DNA of 64,000 bases from Apteryx mantelli (lineage: Eukaryota; Chordata; Aves; Apterygiformes; Apterygidae). Position 1 is the first letter of the stretch. Each line of letters begins with the position of its first letter. Both the position numbers and the translations under genes were made by a program. The notes below the pieces were generated by a model. That model ran no database searches. It saw only the letters and a program-made list of their open reading frames with translations, and was not told the origin of the DNA. The DNA is taken from positions 60,510,501 through 60,574,500 of the forward strand of contig NC_089980.1 of NCBI RefSeq assembly GCF_036417845.1, in the 5' to 3' direction. Shown one piece after another: positions 49,101 through 61,340 of this stretch.

Positions 49101-51132
49101 CCCGAACTTCTAGCCTGCTTCCAGCACATGTCTGTGATTAAGCACAGCTACTTTTGTCCAGCCACCACCCCACCCACTAGAAGTCCATCTGCACGGGGTA
49201 TTGGTTGGCTTGTTTTCCTAGGCCCTGTATTATACCGTGTTGCTGCATGTAGTTGGACAGCTTCATGTTTAAAGGCTCAGGCTGAAGAATTTTCTAGAGA
49301 GGATTTCTTAATGTGAGGTTGTGTAAGAAGCCGAGCAGCCTAGTTGAAGATAGTGAGACTCCACAGAGGTTGAGTATGACCCTGTGCACTATTTTGGGTC
49401 AACAGCACAGAAAACAGGTTTGACTTTGGCTTGAGAGATCACTGGACAGACAGTTTCAGTACTGTGGGGTATTGCTTACATTTTTTCTCTGAGAACTGAA
49501 GGCATATTTTGACTTTCTATTTGCATATTGGAAGAAAAAAGGCTGGTATTGTTAATGAGAAAGGTACCTAATAACCTAATCTTGTCAGCAATGGAAGTGC
49601 AAAGGTTTGGTAGGACACAGAAGAAGGTCAAAGTCTGTGCTGTGTGTTAGACAAACCCCTACTGAAATTACTAGGTCTCCCTGGGTCTAAATTTGGCTTG
49701 GTTTTGGTTGCAAAATCAGACACAGAATCATGTTTTTTGAACTGCAACTACTGTTAAAAAGAAAAACACCTTATTAAGTGGAAACTAATGGGCACATGTT
49801 CAGATGTTTTCATTTTCCTTAATTCCCGTAGTGCCTGCAAAACTCTTAGTCTCATTTCATAGTACATATGGGAGCAGAATAATTCTCTATACAAAATACC
49901 AACTGTAACATGTTCCCTGAATGTAATGACTACATGGGAAATTAGGTTTTATTCCATTATTATAGAATATTTGGATTTAGTAGTATATTTAAGCCAGAGC
50001 CAAGGCCCTAGTAGGTGGATTGGGATGTGTCTTGTTTTTCACAGGGCAAAATTTTTGTTCTGGATCATGATATCATTTATGCTTCAAAGTCTCTGAAATA
50101 TGCAAGTGAAGTTTCAAATGAGGCCTGTACTTGCTTTGTTACTGCTTAAAATTAGAAAATGAAAAAATCTCCATATCCAGGTCCCTTAACATTTTTTGAA
50201 TAGTTTTTAATTAAAAATGTATTCAAATTATTATTTTCAGATGAATGATTGTACAGTGACAGACAGCTGGGGGGTTCTGCACTTGGCTGTACTCCATTAA
50301 AACTGTATGATTTGTAATTAGAAATGAGCTAATGCCAAAGCTGATCTTTTCCAAAGTCTGAGTGTGTTCAGAGAGGAATACTGTGTTTTAATTAAGAATA
50401 GGCTGGCCAGTAGCAAAGTTCAGGTCTTCTACAAAGCATACCGGCAGACAGCTCAGCAAAACACATAGAATAGACTTAAGTTTCACCAGCCTGAGCACAG
50501 CATTTTATGTGACCTTAAGCAGGTTTCGAATTCAGTGAGTCTTAAAGATATACTTAGAGTTTAAAAATTTAAAGACTTTTGCTGACTTTGGACATAAGAT
50601 TTACAATTTAGGTTGTGTTCATTTGTATTCAGCATAATTATAAATGAGGTGATGTTAAAACTTTTTACTAGGATTTAATATAGTCTCCAGAATTCCCCAT
50701 CTTTCTGCTTTTTTGTGAATTCATCTGGTATTTTTCCATCAACGACTTTCATGGACTTTGAGCAGTAAATAGGGCTTGAATTGGCTATCATAAGACTGTG
50801 AATTAGAACTTCTGTGATTTTGAGTATCTATGTATAGTGAAAGTGGAAGACACTCAAATCACTCTGATATCAAAGATTACAGTGAGGGTAAAAGCAGGTA
50901 ACACTGATACCTTATTAGAGCCTCCTGAGCAGCCTTACTCCTGTTTCTCTTCAGATGAATACCATTATAGTTACCCCTTTTGTTTACAACCTCTCTTCCA
51001 ATCCAGGTAGTATTTGAATGTATTCAGCATACAGTAGAGAAGGACAATTCATCTGTTATTGAAGTGCAGTGACGTCTGATATGAAACTTGGCCAGAGTTC
51101 TTACACTAAAGTACAGCTGATCATCCGATCAC

Positions 51133-51148
51133 TTTTTTTTTTTTTTTT
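51133..51148 (+). repeat. Poly-T run of 16
   Basis: A simple homopolymer with no associated element. Confidence 0.9.
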
Positions 51149-51614
51149 AACAAGATGAAGTCTCACTGTAAATCAGGAACTGCCTTTCTTCTTACTCTCT
51201 TCTCCTGTGACTTCTTACATTGGAACTAAAGCAGTTCTCTGTCCTTTGTCACTGCTTATTCTTGAAAGGAGACTTTGAATTAATGGTGAACCTGTTGTTC
51301 TGAACGTCAGCAAAGGATCTCAGTCTACCATTAATTTTGTGCTCCTGGGAGACAGAAAAGGGGAGCAAAGATGTCAGACAGTCCAGAGCTTAATATGTTC
51401 CTCAGAGCTGGAGGTGATACGACAGAGCTCTCATCATTTGATAAGGAATTTAAAAATATTTATCTGGAGCCAAAAGCCACCACCATAAAGATTTCTCACT
51501 ATACTATGAGGTTTCGGCCACTGAGACCATTATTTTATTAAGGTGTCTCAGAGAGGAGCACTCCTTTGTAAACAGCCCTTGTCTTTGGAAAAGACCTTTC
51601 TCTGCTCCTATATT

Positions 51615-51651
51615 TGTGTGTGTGTGTGTGCGTGCGTGCGTGTGTGTGTGT
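51615..51651. repeat. TG microsatellite with CG-containing centre
   Basis: TG units flank a central block of CGTG units. The alternating purine-pyrimidine composition with CpG steps is the classical Z-DNA-prone type. No function can be inferred from that alone. Confidence 0.93.
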
Positions 51652-54600
51652 ATTGATGACAGAGCAGGCATTAAATCTGGGCAGAGATAATGCCAGGTGA
51701 TAAATTCTTTTACTCCTGACCTCATAAATCAATTGGCAGAACTGTACACTGCTTGGTGTAGCAGTGTGCCATTTTTAATTTGTTACTACTGCAGTGCAAA
51801 CTAATTTTAGCACCTTAATGCTTGCTCTCTGCTGCAGTTTGCAAAGCAACTCCAGCTTAAAACCAGTACAGTAAGTGGCTATACTTATTGGCATCATACC
51901 AACAACTGACAATGAGAAAAATCACAATTGATGTCAGTATTAGTGTTGCTGCATCTTGGTACTAGCAAAAAGAACAGTTGCATTTTTAGTATGATTTTTA
52001 TCAATTCACAGAATGCTATTAATATCTGCATTGATTGTCAAAAGACCCTTGATGGGATTTAGGAAAGAGAGGCAGAGAATTCTAATGTGTTGGTAATCCC
52101 GGTTTGCCCAGGGCAAGGAAATCTGATCTGCAACGAGCATAGCTATAGATCAGAGTTGCAGACGTATTTATGATTCCATCTTTTTGAGGACTTTGAGGAA
52201 GACATCTCCAGCAATTGGTCTGCAGACTTCCTCCCTAGTTCTTCCATAAGTATTTGGAAGGGTCCATTTATGGGACTCCAAGGGAGAGGTAGAAAGCTTT
52301 TCCTGTACAAAAGAAGCTCAAAAGATCCTTTCTTGATGAGCCTGCCACCTTACCTCCACCTCCTGGAAATATCTTATGACACCTTTGTGTCTTCACACTA
52401 GTTCTGTCCCCCTTAAGCCCTGGACCTGTTGCGCTGGTGCTTGTATGGCCAGTATGGTCAGGCACAAGAATGGATCCTGGGCATTCTCCAAAGTTCGGTG
52501 TGGGAGGATGGCCAAAGAAGCAGTAATTAACAGGGAAGTCAGGCATCCATTGCAAGAAGGAATAGATTTTGATGCAGATTAAAGGCAAGAGCAAGGAGAA
52601 CCAAAAGGAGGAGACACTAATATTTCACCCCTGCCATCTTTATTCCTCCCATGCTTAAGAAAAGCTCCGCTGTAATTTTTCTCCTTCAAATAAACTACTT
52701 ACAAAAATGCTGTGTGGAACTGCATCTTAGGGCAAGATAATCAGAGTGGGAGGGAGGGAGAAATCAAGAAACCTAGGCAGCAGAGGAATGATAAGCTTTG
52801 AAAAGCAATGGAACATCAATGAGATGGAGCTATAGAAGTCTGTAGTCTGCAGGACCTGAATAAGGGGATGTTCTTGTGACAAAGTTGTCAAGATAAGCAG
52901 GGAAAGCACACAGAGAGACATGGCCTTGAAGTGAGCTGAAGAGAGTCCATTTTGAAGAGGGCAGTTGAGGCAAATCCCAAAATAAATCATTGCTGTCAGG
53001 CAAGAATATTCAATAAGCTCCCAGTGTCAAGGCAAACAAAATACTACATGAACAGACTTGTGTAAGCAGTTACACAGTGATTGCCACCTTTGAAACTGAT
53101 ATTAGCTCTCATGCGTTCTTATATGTTGTGAATATCTTGCTGTGGTTTAATACTAGAGTGACCCAGGCTTATACCCAGCCATGGAGCACAATCTGTTATG
53201 CTAACAAACTGCTGCAATGATGTTGCACTTCTGGCTTTGGGAGATCTTTGTACTTATAGGGCTGCTTCCAAAAAAGATCAGAGCTGTGATATCACCTGCA
53301 CATGCACGGCTTATTGTGACTTTGTCAAGGGTTGTATGAGAAAAAACAACCAACCAACCAGTGTCATCATTAAGGCCCCAAGCATTTGGCTATACCTAGG
53401 CTGTAGGTGCTATAGGGTAAGATCTAGCTGTAATGTGGTTGGGTTCAGGAGGGCCTGTGGCTCGATGCTAAGATTGAAGGTACAACTAAAGGGTTTTTAG
53501 CAAAAAGTCCATAGTCCCTTTCTTTAGTGACTACAGGGTGAGTCCGTGCAGTATTCCAAGATTCTTAAGTATTGCTATTGTCTGCACTTACTTGGTTAAA
53601 GGAAAACCTTGTTTTCACTCAGTAGTAGAGACACATACTGAGCTAAGGAGCTGAATGTCTGCTGAAATGAAAAATCTCAGGCTTTTTGAGTATGGTCTTT
53701 GGGAAGAGGTAATTTTCCTCTTGCTTGGCCCACCCTATTGTGCATTCTTCCAGTTCTGGCCTTCCCATTTCCCTCTGCCAGCTGCTATGTCGTTCCACAT
53801 TAGCAACCCTCTTTTCTTCTAACTTCCCAGATGTGGGCTGAAGAAAAGAAGAAGGAAACTGAGGAGTTTGTTGCAGTGTCAAGACTGGTGGATCCCTTTT
53901 CTCTCCACATCCCCTTTTACAGGCTTCATAAGAAGTGTTTCAGCGTACAGGGACTTGCTTATGAGACTGGACAAAATGCAGGTAAAACCTTGCTCAACAG
54001 CATTTGAGGTAAATTAGAACTGCGAAGAGGTCACCTCAGTGCCAATGACATGATTGCTCCATCATCTTCTATCCCAATTAATTCTTGTTCCTCAGAAACA
54101 ATGAAGGAGGGACAGCCAACAGCCTGTGTGTTCTTCAGCATATTCAGCAGAAACTGTTCCTCTGCACTATCAATACTTTAATACGAAAGAAAATACCTGT
54201 ATTTTGCTACATTCTGTTCATTTTGTAGTTGGCCAAGCTTTTGCCATTGACTTAAATATAAGCAACATCTGACTCTTAGAAGAGAGGCTTGAGTTTGAAA
54301 CATTGTAATTTGGCTCTACAAGGTGAGCTCACAAGGCTCTCAAATATAGATATCAATGAAACTGGCTCTGTGGGAGAGAACTGATTAAAAAAACGGAGAT
54401 GGTTTATGACAGTACTGTGGATATGATTGAGCATGTGGGTTTTTTGAGGCAGATCATGGGGGAAATATCAGGATGGTGCACAAATGGCTGAGCTAGTGGG
54501 TGGACTGATGGTAGTGAAACCATTAGAGACCGTACAGATTAAGCTAAGGTACCTTTAATAGCGTATGGTACAAATGAAGTCAAAGATGCATTCCTATCAC

Positions 54601-55330
54601 AAGGGCCCAAACTAGAGGCTTGTGTCCCATAAACCTCCCTGTTCTTTGGCCGTGGTGGGTGTCTGGGAAAGTCAGTCATATTGATGAAAGAAATATTTTA
54701 TTCCTATATGAACTTGCCTTCACAAGAAATAGATGGGATGTTTTAGAGTATCAACATGTGTTGTGATATATCAATTTAATTGTGGCATTCTTGGTTATTT
54801 TTAGTCTTCAGCTTGGACTCAAATTACAAAAGGTGTTGACAGAAGGGAGCAAACAATGCTGAGCAATTAAGGGTCATTAACCTTGATTGACTTTGTCTTT
54901 GTGATACAGGTTGTATTCTCAGAACTGTTGCTAAAGTTCAGGAAAGAGTTTTGTTTTCCACCTCATACTTCAGATACATGGCAACTTGGGAACCTTCCTC
55001 TTGGGAACTTTTTCCATGTGACAAGGAGAGTCCTATGGGGCAGGAGAGAGGAAATCCTGGAAGGACAAGGTCTGCTCATAGTCACTTGCTCTACAGCAGA
55101 AACAAGAAAGCAGGGCTGAGCTTGCTGAAGGAAAGAATGGGGAAGTGGGACCCTTGAGAGCACTGATGAACCCCCAAGAAACATGGACAAATAGACGGAA
55201 GAAAACTGCTCATCTGCTGCATTTTGCTTTGCCTCACAAGTCTTTAAGCTCTGGAATGAACTTAAGGGATGCTTCCTAGAAATGATACCGGTTGTGGTGT
55301 TTTTATCTAGAGACTGTGGATGGAGTTTAT

Positions 55331-55582
55331 TCATATCCCAAAGAGTCTAAAAGCATATGGATCTGTTGAATTAATCCCAACATAGTTGTCTGTATAGTTG
55401 CCATATGGGAGAGTGCAGCTCAAAATTGCCAGCTGATTTTTATGTGGGTATCTCTTTAATGGCAGCAATTTGCCATCAATGACAAGCAGGAACAGATTTG
55501 CAAATACTCTTCTGAAATAGGCTCTTCCAGATGACACAGCCTTGTATACAAGAGCCATTGCAATTTGTGTGAATATCCTCAA
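55331..55582 (-). pseudogene. Protein-like open frame, possible transposase relic
   Basis: An 83-codon minus-strand frame reads more like a protein than its neighbours. It contains FANLFLLVIDGKLLPLKRYP and later NYVGINSTDPYAFRLF. The order of an IDG motif followed by a G..... D.. F segment loosely recalls the DDE region of PIF/Harbinger transposases, where IDG..H.P and a GS.HDA.VF motif occur. The key H and the HD pair are absent and the spacing is short. The assignment is weak. A chance open frame or an unrelated exon is equally possible. Confidence 0.15.
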
Positions 55583-58500
55583 AATTTTCCATAAAGTACC
55601 TTAGAATATCAGTATACGTTTTAAGGTCTATTGCACAGTTTCACAAAGCTCTTATGAAAGCATTTATCTACTCTAATCTTCCTACTCTCTTACACAAATG
55701 ATTCTGTTAGAAGATGACCACCTGGGGTTTTATCTCATAAGGCTTCTTATACCTTTTTTTAAAAGAAGAAAACCCTTCTCCTTCAGTAGCCATAGCTACA
55801 TTCAACATCTTTGTGTTGCAACAACATTCCTAATTATCTGCCTGCATTTTTGCAAAGGTAAGTCTCAAAAAGAGGCCAGTGTGGGCTCTAATTCTACTGC
55901 TCTTACTGCAACGTTAAAATCCAGCTTCTTTTTTTTCTTTCTTGTTGATCAAATGACAGGTGTGTGGAGTTATATATGAATACGATGCTCTACTTTTTAC
56001 TGTGAAGATCTCACATATCTTACTGGATAGATGGCCAGGTTTAAAGTGGAGTCGATTACTTATGTTACTGTGAATCTTGTTAAGAAGTAGTCCTCATCAG
56101 TAATTATTTGAACAACATTTTTGTTGGAAAAACATAGACTCATTGAAACAGAAACTTCTAAGGAAAATTTAAAACAGTAACAAGAAAAAAGCTCCAACAA
56201 TTTGGAAAGCCTTCTTTGGGTCTGAAAATCCTTGCAGTGCTTTGGTTTTATTTTGATGTGGTGTAAGTCAATACCTAAAGCTTTTCTGTTTTGTGAAAAA
56301 AAGCTTCTTGTTTTTCAGCCACCTCTACTATTAAGCTTACTGAGGGAGAAGTAGAGTTCCTCCTTATGTTACAGTCTAGTAATTGGAAATAATTTTGGTT
56401 TCTGGCTTAATCATGAACAACTTGATCAGAAAAGGAAGTTAAGTCGTTCAGGCCAAGTTGCCTTACTTGTGATCCTCCAAAACTGGAGTAGCCATGTATG
56501 ATTTAAGCTGAACTTGCAAGGCAGGGACTGAGAATCTCTGCAGGTTGGAGGGTCATTCAGACATTCACTGTCTTCAAGGCAAACGCGATCTGGACCCTAA
56601 GGCTGCTTCAGGTTCTTAAGATGTAAAGTCCAGATAATGCATACTCTCACAATATGCTAGTAAGCTAAATATATTGAGATCACTTTGATGGTACAGTGAC
56701 CAGGGGAACAAAGAATACTGGCATCAGATAAGAAGGAAGTCTTGTGAAAACATCCTATTTTCAAGGCCATGGAACTGGTAAATGGCTGTATGTACAGTGA
56801 AGGAAAGGAAGCAAGTGTAATACTGGAGGCACCAACATTGTATTTTCATTTTCATCTAGGGTATCTCTGGAAACATTAGGCAGACACACCAAAGTGGTTA
56901 GCCAGTGCAAACTTGAAATCAAAGGGCAATAAATAAATAAGCACTGATGAGGCTGACAGTGAGATTAAACAACTTACAATAGGAAGGGGGAATTGAAATT
57001 AATTAGAAGAGGGCTGAAAATAGCAAATAGGATAAAATGTTTGTGTTTCATTTGAGATCCCAGACCCTGCCATATTACAGAAAGAATGAACCAGGAAGGA
57101 AATTTAGGGCATGTTCCTTTAAAGCAAGAGTAGAAAAGTTTACTAATGGCAGAAATAGAAGCTGCAGCTGTGAACATATTCTAAAGAGTGTTAGATAAGC
57201 ACTTGAGGGGAAAAACACTACAGGGTACAAATGCTAGACTTAATTGGCTACATGCCTTCCTTCCATCCTGAAATGTCACTATGCAACCAATGTCAGCTTC
57301 TCCACTCATCTTCTCTCCAGGGGATAATAAACTGAGCTTTTGTACATGTCAAAATTGTGTTCCTTACTATTACTATTCAGAATAAATCTGCTCATGCAGT
57401 TTCATTTTTCTTTCCTTTTTTGTTTTTGTTGGAAGGCTGAAGTTACCCCAAGCCCCTTGTGCAGCCATTCTGTTTCAGGAAAAAAGTGTCTTAGTGGTAA
57501 AGTTGCTCTGCTGTATTTTTCAGGTAGATCATATGTGTAGAATAAGGACACGTTTTCAATTAACACAAATATCCTCCTGAACTCTATCACCTGTCTCTGC
57601 CCTTCCAAAAGCACAGTTCCAAGGGCATGCGGTTATCTCAGGGCCACAGGAAACTTGTTCGCATTTCCAGCATAAGACCGCCTAGAAGCATTCAGGTGCA
57701 ACAATAAAAAAATAAATAACAGTGTAACGTGACTCCTCAACTCTGCAAGATGAAGCCACCTTATCAACCTACATGGTCAAGATTTTTATTTTAGAATTTT
57801 TGCTATTGGTAGCCATAAAGGATAATAAAGTTGGAGTTAAGTTCATGTCGTCTTAATGTGCTTTTTGAGACACTGGAAGTGAGATGCATGTGTATTCACT
57901 TTATGACTGATGATGAATGCTCCATGAACTCAGGGCATTAGTTTACCTCCTGTCCACAGCTCTGTTACCAACTCACTGTCTGATACCACCTAAAATCTCA
58001 CATATGAGGTCTCTGAAGTAAACCCTATCCCTGTTCACTTTGCCACAGGAAGGAGAAGAGCATAGATACATAAGCTTGCTCAGAATCTTCTCTGGGAGTC
58101 TGAGAAGACCCAGGGAAAGTCTACTTAGGGTGTGTGTGAGGGTCCTTGGAAAGAAGGTTTTATTCTCAGGAAGAGTATGGCCATCTAGCCAAGAAGTTTG
58201 GGTTGTCTTTGCACTGGGCTGGCACCACTTTTGGCAGTGGGGAATAGCTTTCTCATAGTGACTGTATGTGCTGCCACTGCTTAGAGGAGCAGTTAAGCTC
58301 ATGATAGATTATGATGTCTGTGAAATCATGCTTGACATGGGTAGGATTCATTTTAAAATAATATTTCTTTTCAGTATTACCGCTTCCTTCCTCCTCTCAT
58401 GGTCTTACTGGCTCTTTGACCTTCCTGAAAGAGGAAAAGATGTGAGAGGTTTTTTGGGGGGAAGGGGGCAAAGAAAATGGGAAGAACATATCCCCATGTA

Positions 58501-59189
58501 ATTTTCTGGTGCTTTCAGAGAAAGGGTGTGGGGGGGGAGAAGTGGTTATTCTTAAGACTGGCACTGAGGTCCAAGTTCTCTGCTGGCAAGTATGGCTGAA
58601 AATCAGTGCAGTCAGTCAAGCCCAGACATCTAAGCACAGCAGTTTGTCCTTGAGTCCAGTTTGAAATCATGTTGCAAATCTGACTGGTGTAGCTTTTGCA
58701 GAGAGTTCTTCATGTTGACTTAATATTGTTCTCATATGAATTCCTGAAATACTTGTGTTATTAGTTTATTGAGCATAAAATTCTCTTTACTATAAAAATG
58801 ATGCCAACGACATTTCTGAAGTATTTTAACAGATGGACTTCAGACCTGATCTTTAATCTGTGACTGCTGTGGCTTCACCTCCAGGCAGCCTCAGCATGCT
58901 CCTTGCACAAAAGCCAGAGGATCTGTGAAGGATCCTCTGTATCTGGCCTTCTCAGATCCAGTTGCCAGACTGGGGCCTTGGTGGGTAACAGTTACATCTA
59001 CTCACCAACTAAATAATAATCTTTTTACAAAATCTTTGGTCACTTAATGTCCCAGATACTAAAAACTTATCTTTGAAAAAGCCGTCATGCATGATCTATT
59101 ATTATACAAACTATACATTGAATGCCATTGTAATGATCAGATGCTGCTTTTCATCTTCAAAGAGCTTTATAAATACTGAGCTTTTTAAA
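55583..59189. other. Gene-free stretch
   Basis: No coding or repeat family recognised, apart from the perfect short inverted repeat at 58913-58947 and a weak antisense MIR-like piece near 59150-59180 (the motif CATCTTCAAAGAGCTTTATA). Confidence 0.45.
58913..58947. repeat. Short hairpin-forming inverted repeat
   Basis: CAGAGGATC and GATCCTCTG form perfect 9-nt arms around a 7-nt loop (TGTGAAG). The outer GCCAGA and TCTGGC halves are also complementary after a 2-nt bulge, giving a stem of about 12 pairs. It is too short for a typical microRNA precursor. Confidence 0.8.
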
Positions 59190-59640
59190 TAGCAGTGGGG
59201 CCATGCCGCAGGGAGGGTCCCTGAGTGGTGCCCCAGGCGAGTTCCTGCATCCTGTGGCACCTGGGGCTGCACAGAGGGGCCAAGGGAGAACAGTGTTTCA
59301 GGTTGCTTCCCCGAAGCAGCAGAGAAGATTTGGCAGTGCAGAGCTTGCTCTGGACACAGCAGCAAAGCCATCAGCGCAACCTGGCTTCCCGCAGTGCAGT
59401 CGCACAGCATCCCTCGGCCGCCGAGTGCCTTGAGCACCAGCACTGCTCCTCCTCAACCCCCCCAGGATCTGCTCCCCCCTCCAGCAATCCCATGGCCTGC
59501 CGGTGCTGCCCAGGCGACTCAAGAGGGCGAGGGGTTTGGGAAGGGACTGGCGGATCCTGGATGGAGAGGAGGAAGGAGCTAAATGAGATATGGCCCTTCA
59601 CCACCCCTCCCTCGGGCCTATACTTGTGACTCGCCATTAA
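59190..59640. other. GC-rich, CpG-containing patch
   Basis: About 450 nt are clearly richer in GC and CpG than the AT-rich surroundings. Frames of 60-134 codons are open on both strands and in several phases (for example 59225-59629 plus, 59111-59443 minus), which is the signature of composition rather than of one gene. I see no initiator, TATA box or splice boundary. By eye the CpG density is below that of a true CpG island. It could be an unannotated exon, a minisatellite relic or a GC-biased recombination tract. Confidence 0.55.
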
Positions 59641-61160
59641 CCTGTGGAGACAGCTATATGACTAATGAATTTTCCAAATCTTAGGGTGATTGTTGTCTTT
59701 ACTCTTCTCAAATTTAGAACAAAGGTTTTCTCCAAGGCTCTTTGAAGTACTGTGTAATTCAAGTCAGATCAAGCACTTACTGTACCATAATAATTCAGAG
59801 CTATGCTGAGCACACATGGCCGTGATAGTCATGGCAGTATAACTCTGCAGTGATTGCTATGGATATGACAAAATGATGCTTCAAGATTGTATTTTTAATC
59901 CTTTCAGACCCTTGTCCAGCAGTTATTTAAACATAATTCTCATTACTTATTCGTGTCCTTAATCTATTGTAACATTAATTATACAACTTTTATGGTTTAT
60001 AAAAAAAAATGTGTCCTCAGTTAGGATATCTTAGTACATATTACTTCATCTACATGCATATTTCTGTATTCACAGCCTTCCATGACTCTGACTGATCCAA
60101 AACAATAAAAAATTTATAAACTAAAAATACTCCCCTGGCCTTTACTTACACTACTTTTAATTCAATTTTAATTATTAATATTATAGTTGCTCTTTTCATT
60201 TTTGCATTTTAGAGTGTGTGGAGGCAAGGCTCTTGGCCTTGGTTTTCCATCTTGGATCTGAATGCTTATTTTCAGCCACTCCTTTAGCCTTATTTCACCA
60301 TTTTTCCTTGAGCTTGACTAGGGAATACCTTGCTGGCATTTCTTACAGATGTTGATGTGTTGTTACCATCTGTGATTCAGATATGGTGATGAGAGCCTGA
60401 AAAATGGAACTCAGGAATAAGCCAGATAAAATCATGATGCCTGAGGGAGCATTTGCTATTATACATGATCAAGGTGCTCTCTATATTTTTGAGTTAGAAT
60501 TTCATTCGGTGTGCAAGGCAGAGACGAGCCAAAGGTTTTTGCCAGTCAGTCATAGTCTTACCCATTCACCTGGCTTATGAGCAGGGCATATCTGTTAGGA
60601 TGTGATCTTCATCTGCTGCACCTTACTGCTGAGTGGTCAAGGATCACATGTTCCTAATGCTTCTCTGAAGGCAAATGCCACCCAGTGAGTACAGAGAGAT
60701 TTAATCCAGTGGTTTAGAAGTCTTTTGATTTTTATTTGACTCCCTGGCATTTTGAAGTGAGCAGCCTTACATATGGAAGGAGGGGAAAAAGAATAGAAGG
60801 CAAAACAACAGATAATTATGTGAAAGATATAATACATGGATTTTTATTTTCTGTAGTAGTACAGATTCTATTTTTAATTCTACAATCTCCATATTAGTTG
60901 TGTGTCCAAGGATATTGTATTTCATCTAGTACCTGTCTTTGTCCGGGCACTTACTGTATGCTCTTAGCACATCCCTTTTTCTGGCTCTGCCTGGGTGAGA
61001 GATGTACATACAGACACATGTGCACACACTGTTAATTTTGAAGGCTTCTGGTTATTTATTTTGACAAGTTTCAGAGAGTTGCAGCAAGTTGCCTCAGGGA
61101 GAGAGGTAGAATAAAAAGGAGGGACCATAAAAGTCCACAAAAAGTAATGTACAGATTTTT
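59641..61160. other. Gene-free AT-rich stretch
   Basis: Nothing coding is visible. A short piece at about 60370-60410, with GATTCAGATATGGTGATGAG, resembles the 3' tail of the MIR-like SINE found at 30325 and 43815 but is too short to call firmly. Confidence 0.45.
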
Positions 61161-61164
61161 TTTA

Positions 61165-61340
61165 AAGACTACAAGGTACCATTAGTTCATCTAGTTTAAG
61201 CTTTAAAGTGCAGGCCAAGGAATTGCATCCAGTTTCTTTTGTATTAAGTCCAACAACTCATGTCTGAGTGAGGTGGGTACAGACCAGAAAGGCTCATGTT
61301 CATATCCCTTAAAGATTTTCTGACTTTTTCCTGGGGAACG
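61165..61340 (-). mobile_element. CR1 LINE 3'-region fragment
   Basis: In antisense the sequence follows the CR1 3' region. A CATTAGTTCATCTAGTTTAA block is followed by GTGCAGGCCAAGGAATTGCA, then CCAGTTTCTTTTGTATTAAG and a TCCAACAACTCATGTCTGAG block. These match the line in which ATTAGATCATCTAGTCTGACC is followed by ACAGGCCAGAGAATTTCACCC and CCCAATAACTTGTG. Resemblance fades beyond about 61340. The 3' end of the element lies at the low coordinate. Old and non-functional. Confidence 0.7.

Larger units (their letters stand above)
43951..55330. other. Long gene-free stretch
   Basis: Over 11 kb without a frame I would call coding. It contains a 29-bp tandem duplication at 46119-46174, a TG/CG microsatellite at 51615-51651 and a T16 run at 51133. 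Intervals 48290-48600 and 51720-52060 are rich in TAAT and ATGCAT-like cores and have little simple sequence, so they are possible conserved enhancers, but that is only a guess. A 100-codon cysteine-bearing frame at 53198-53500 has no family motif. Confidence 0.45.

Noticed and set aside
53198-53500. Cysteine-bearing 100-codon plus-strand frame
   Set aside because: The cysteines show no recognised spacing, there is no signal peptide-like start and no splice context.
59225-59629. 134-codon frame in a GC-rich patch
   Set aside because: Several frames on both strands are open over the same bases and none has a motif or splice boundary.
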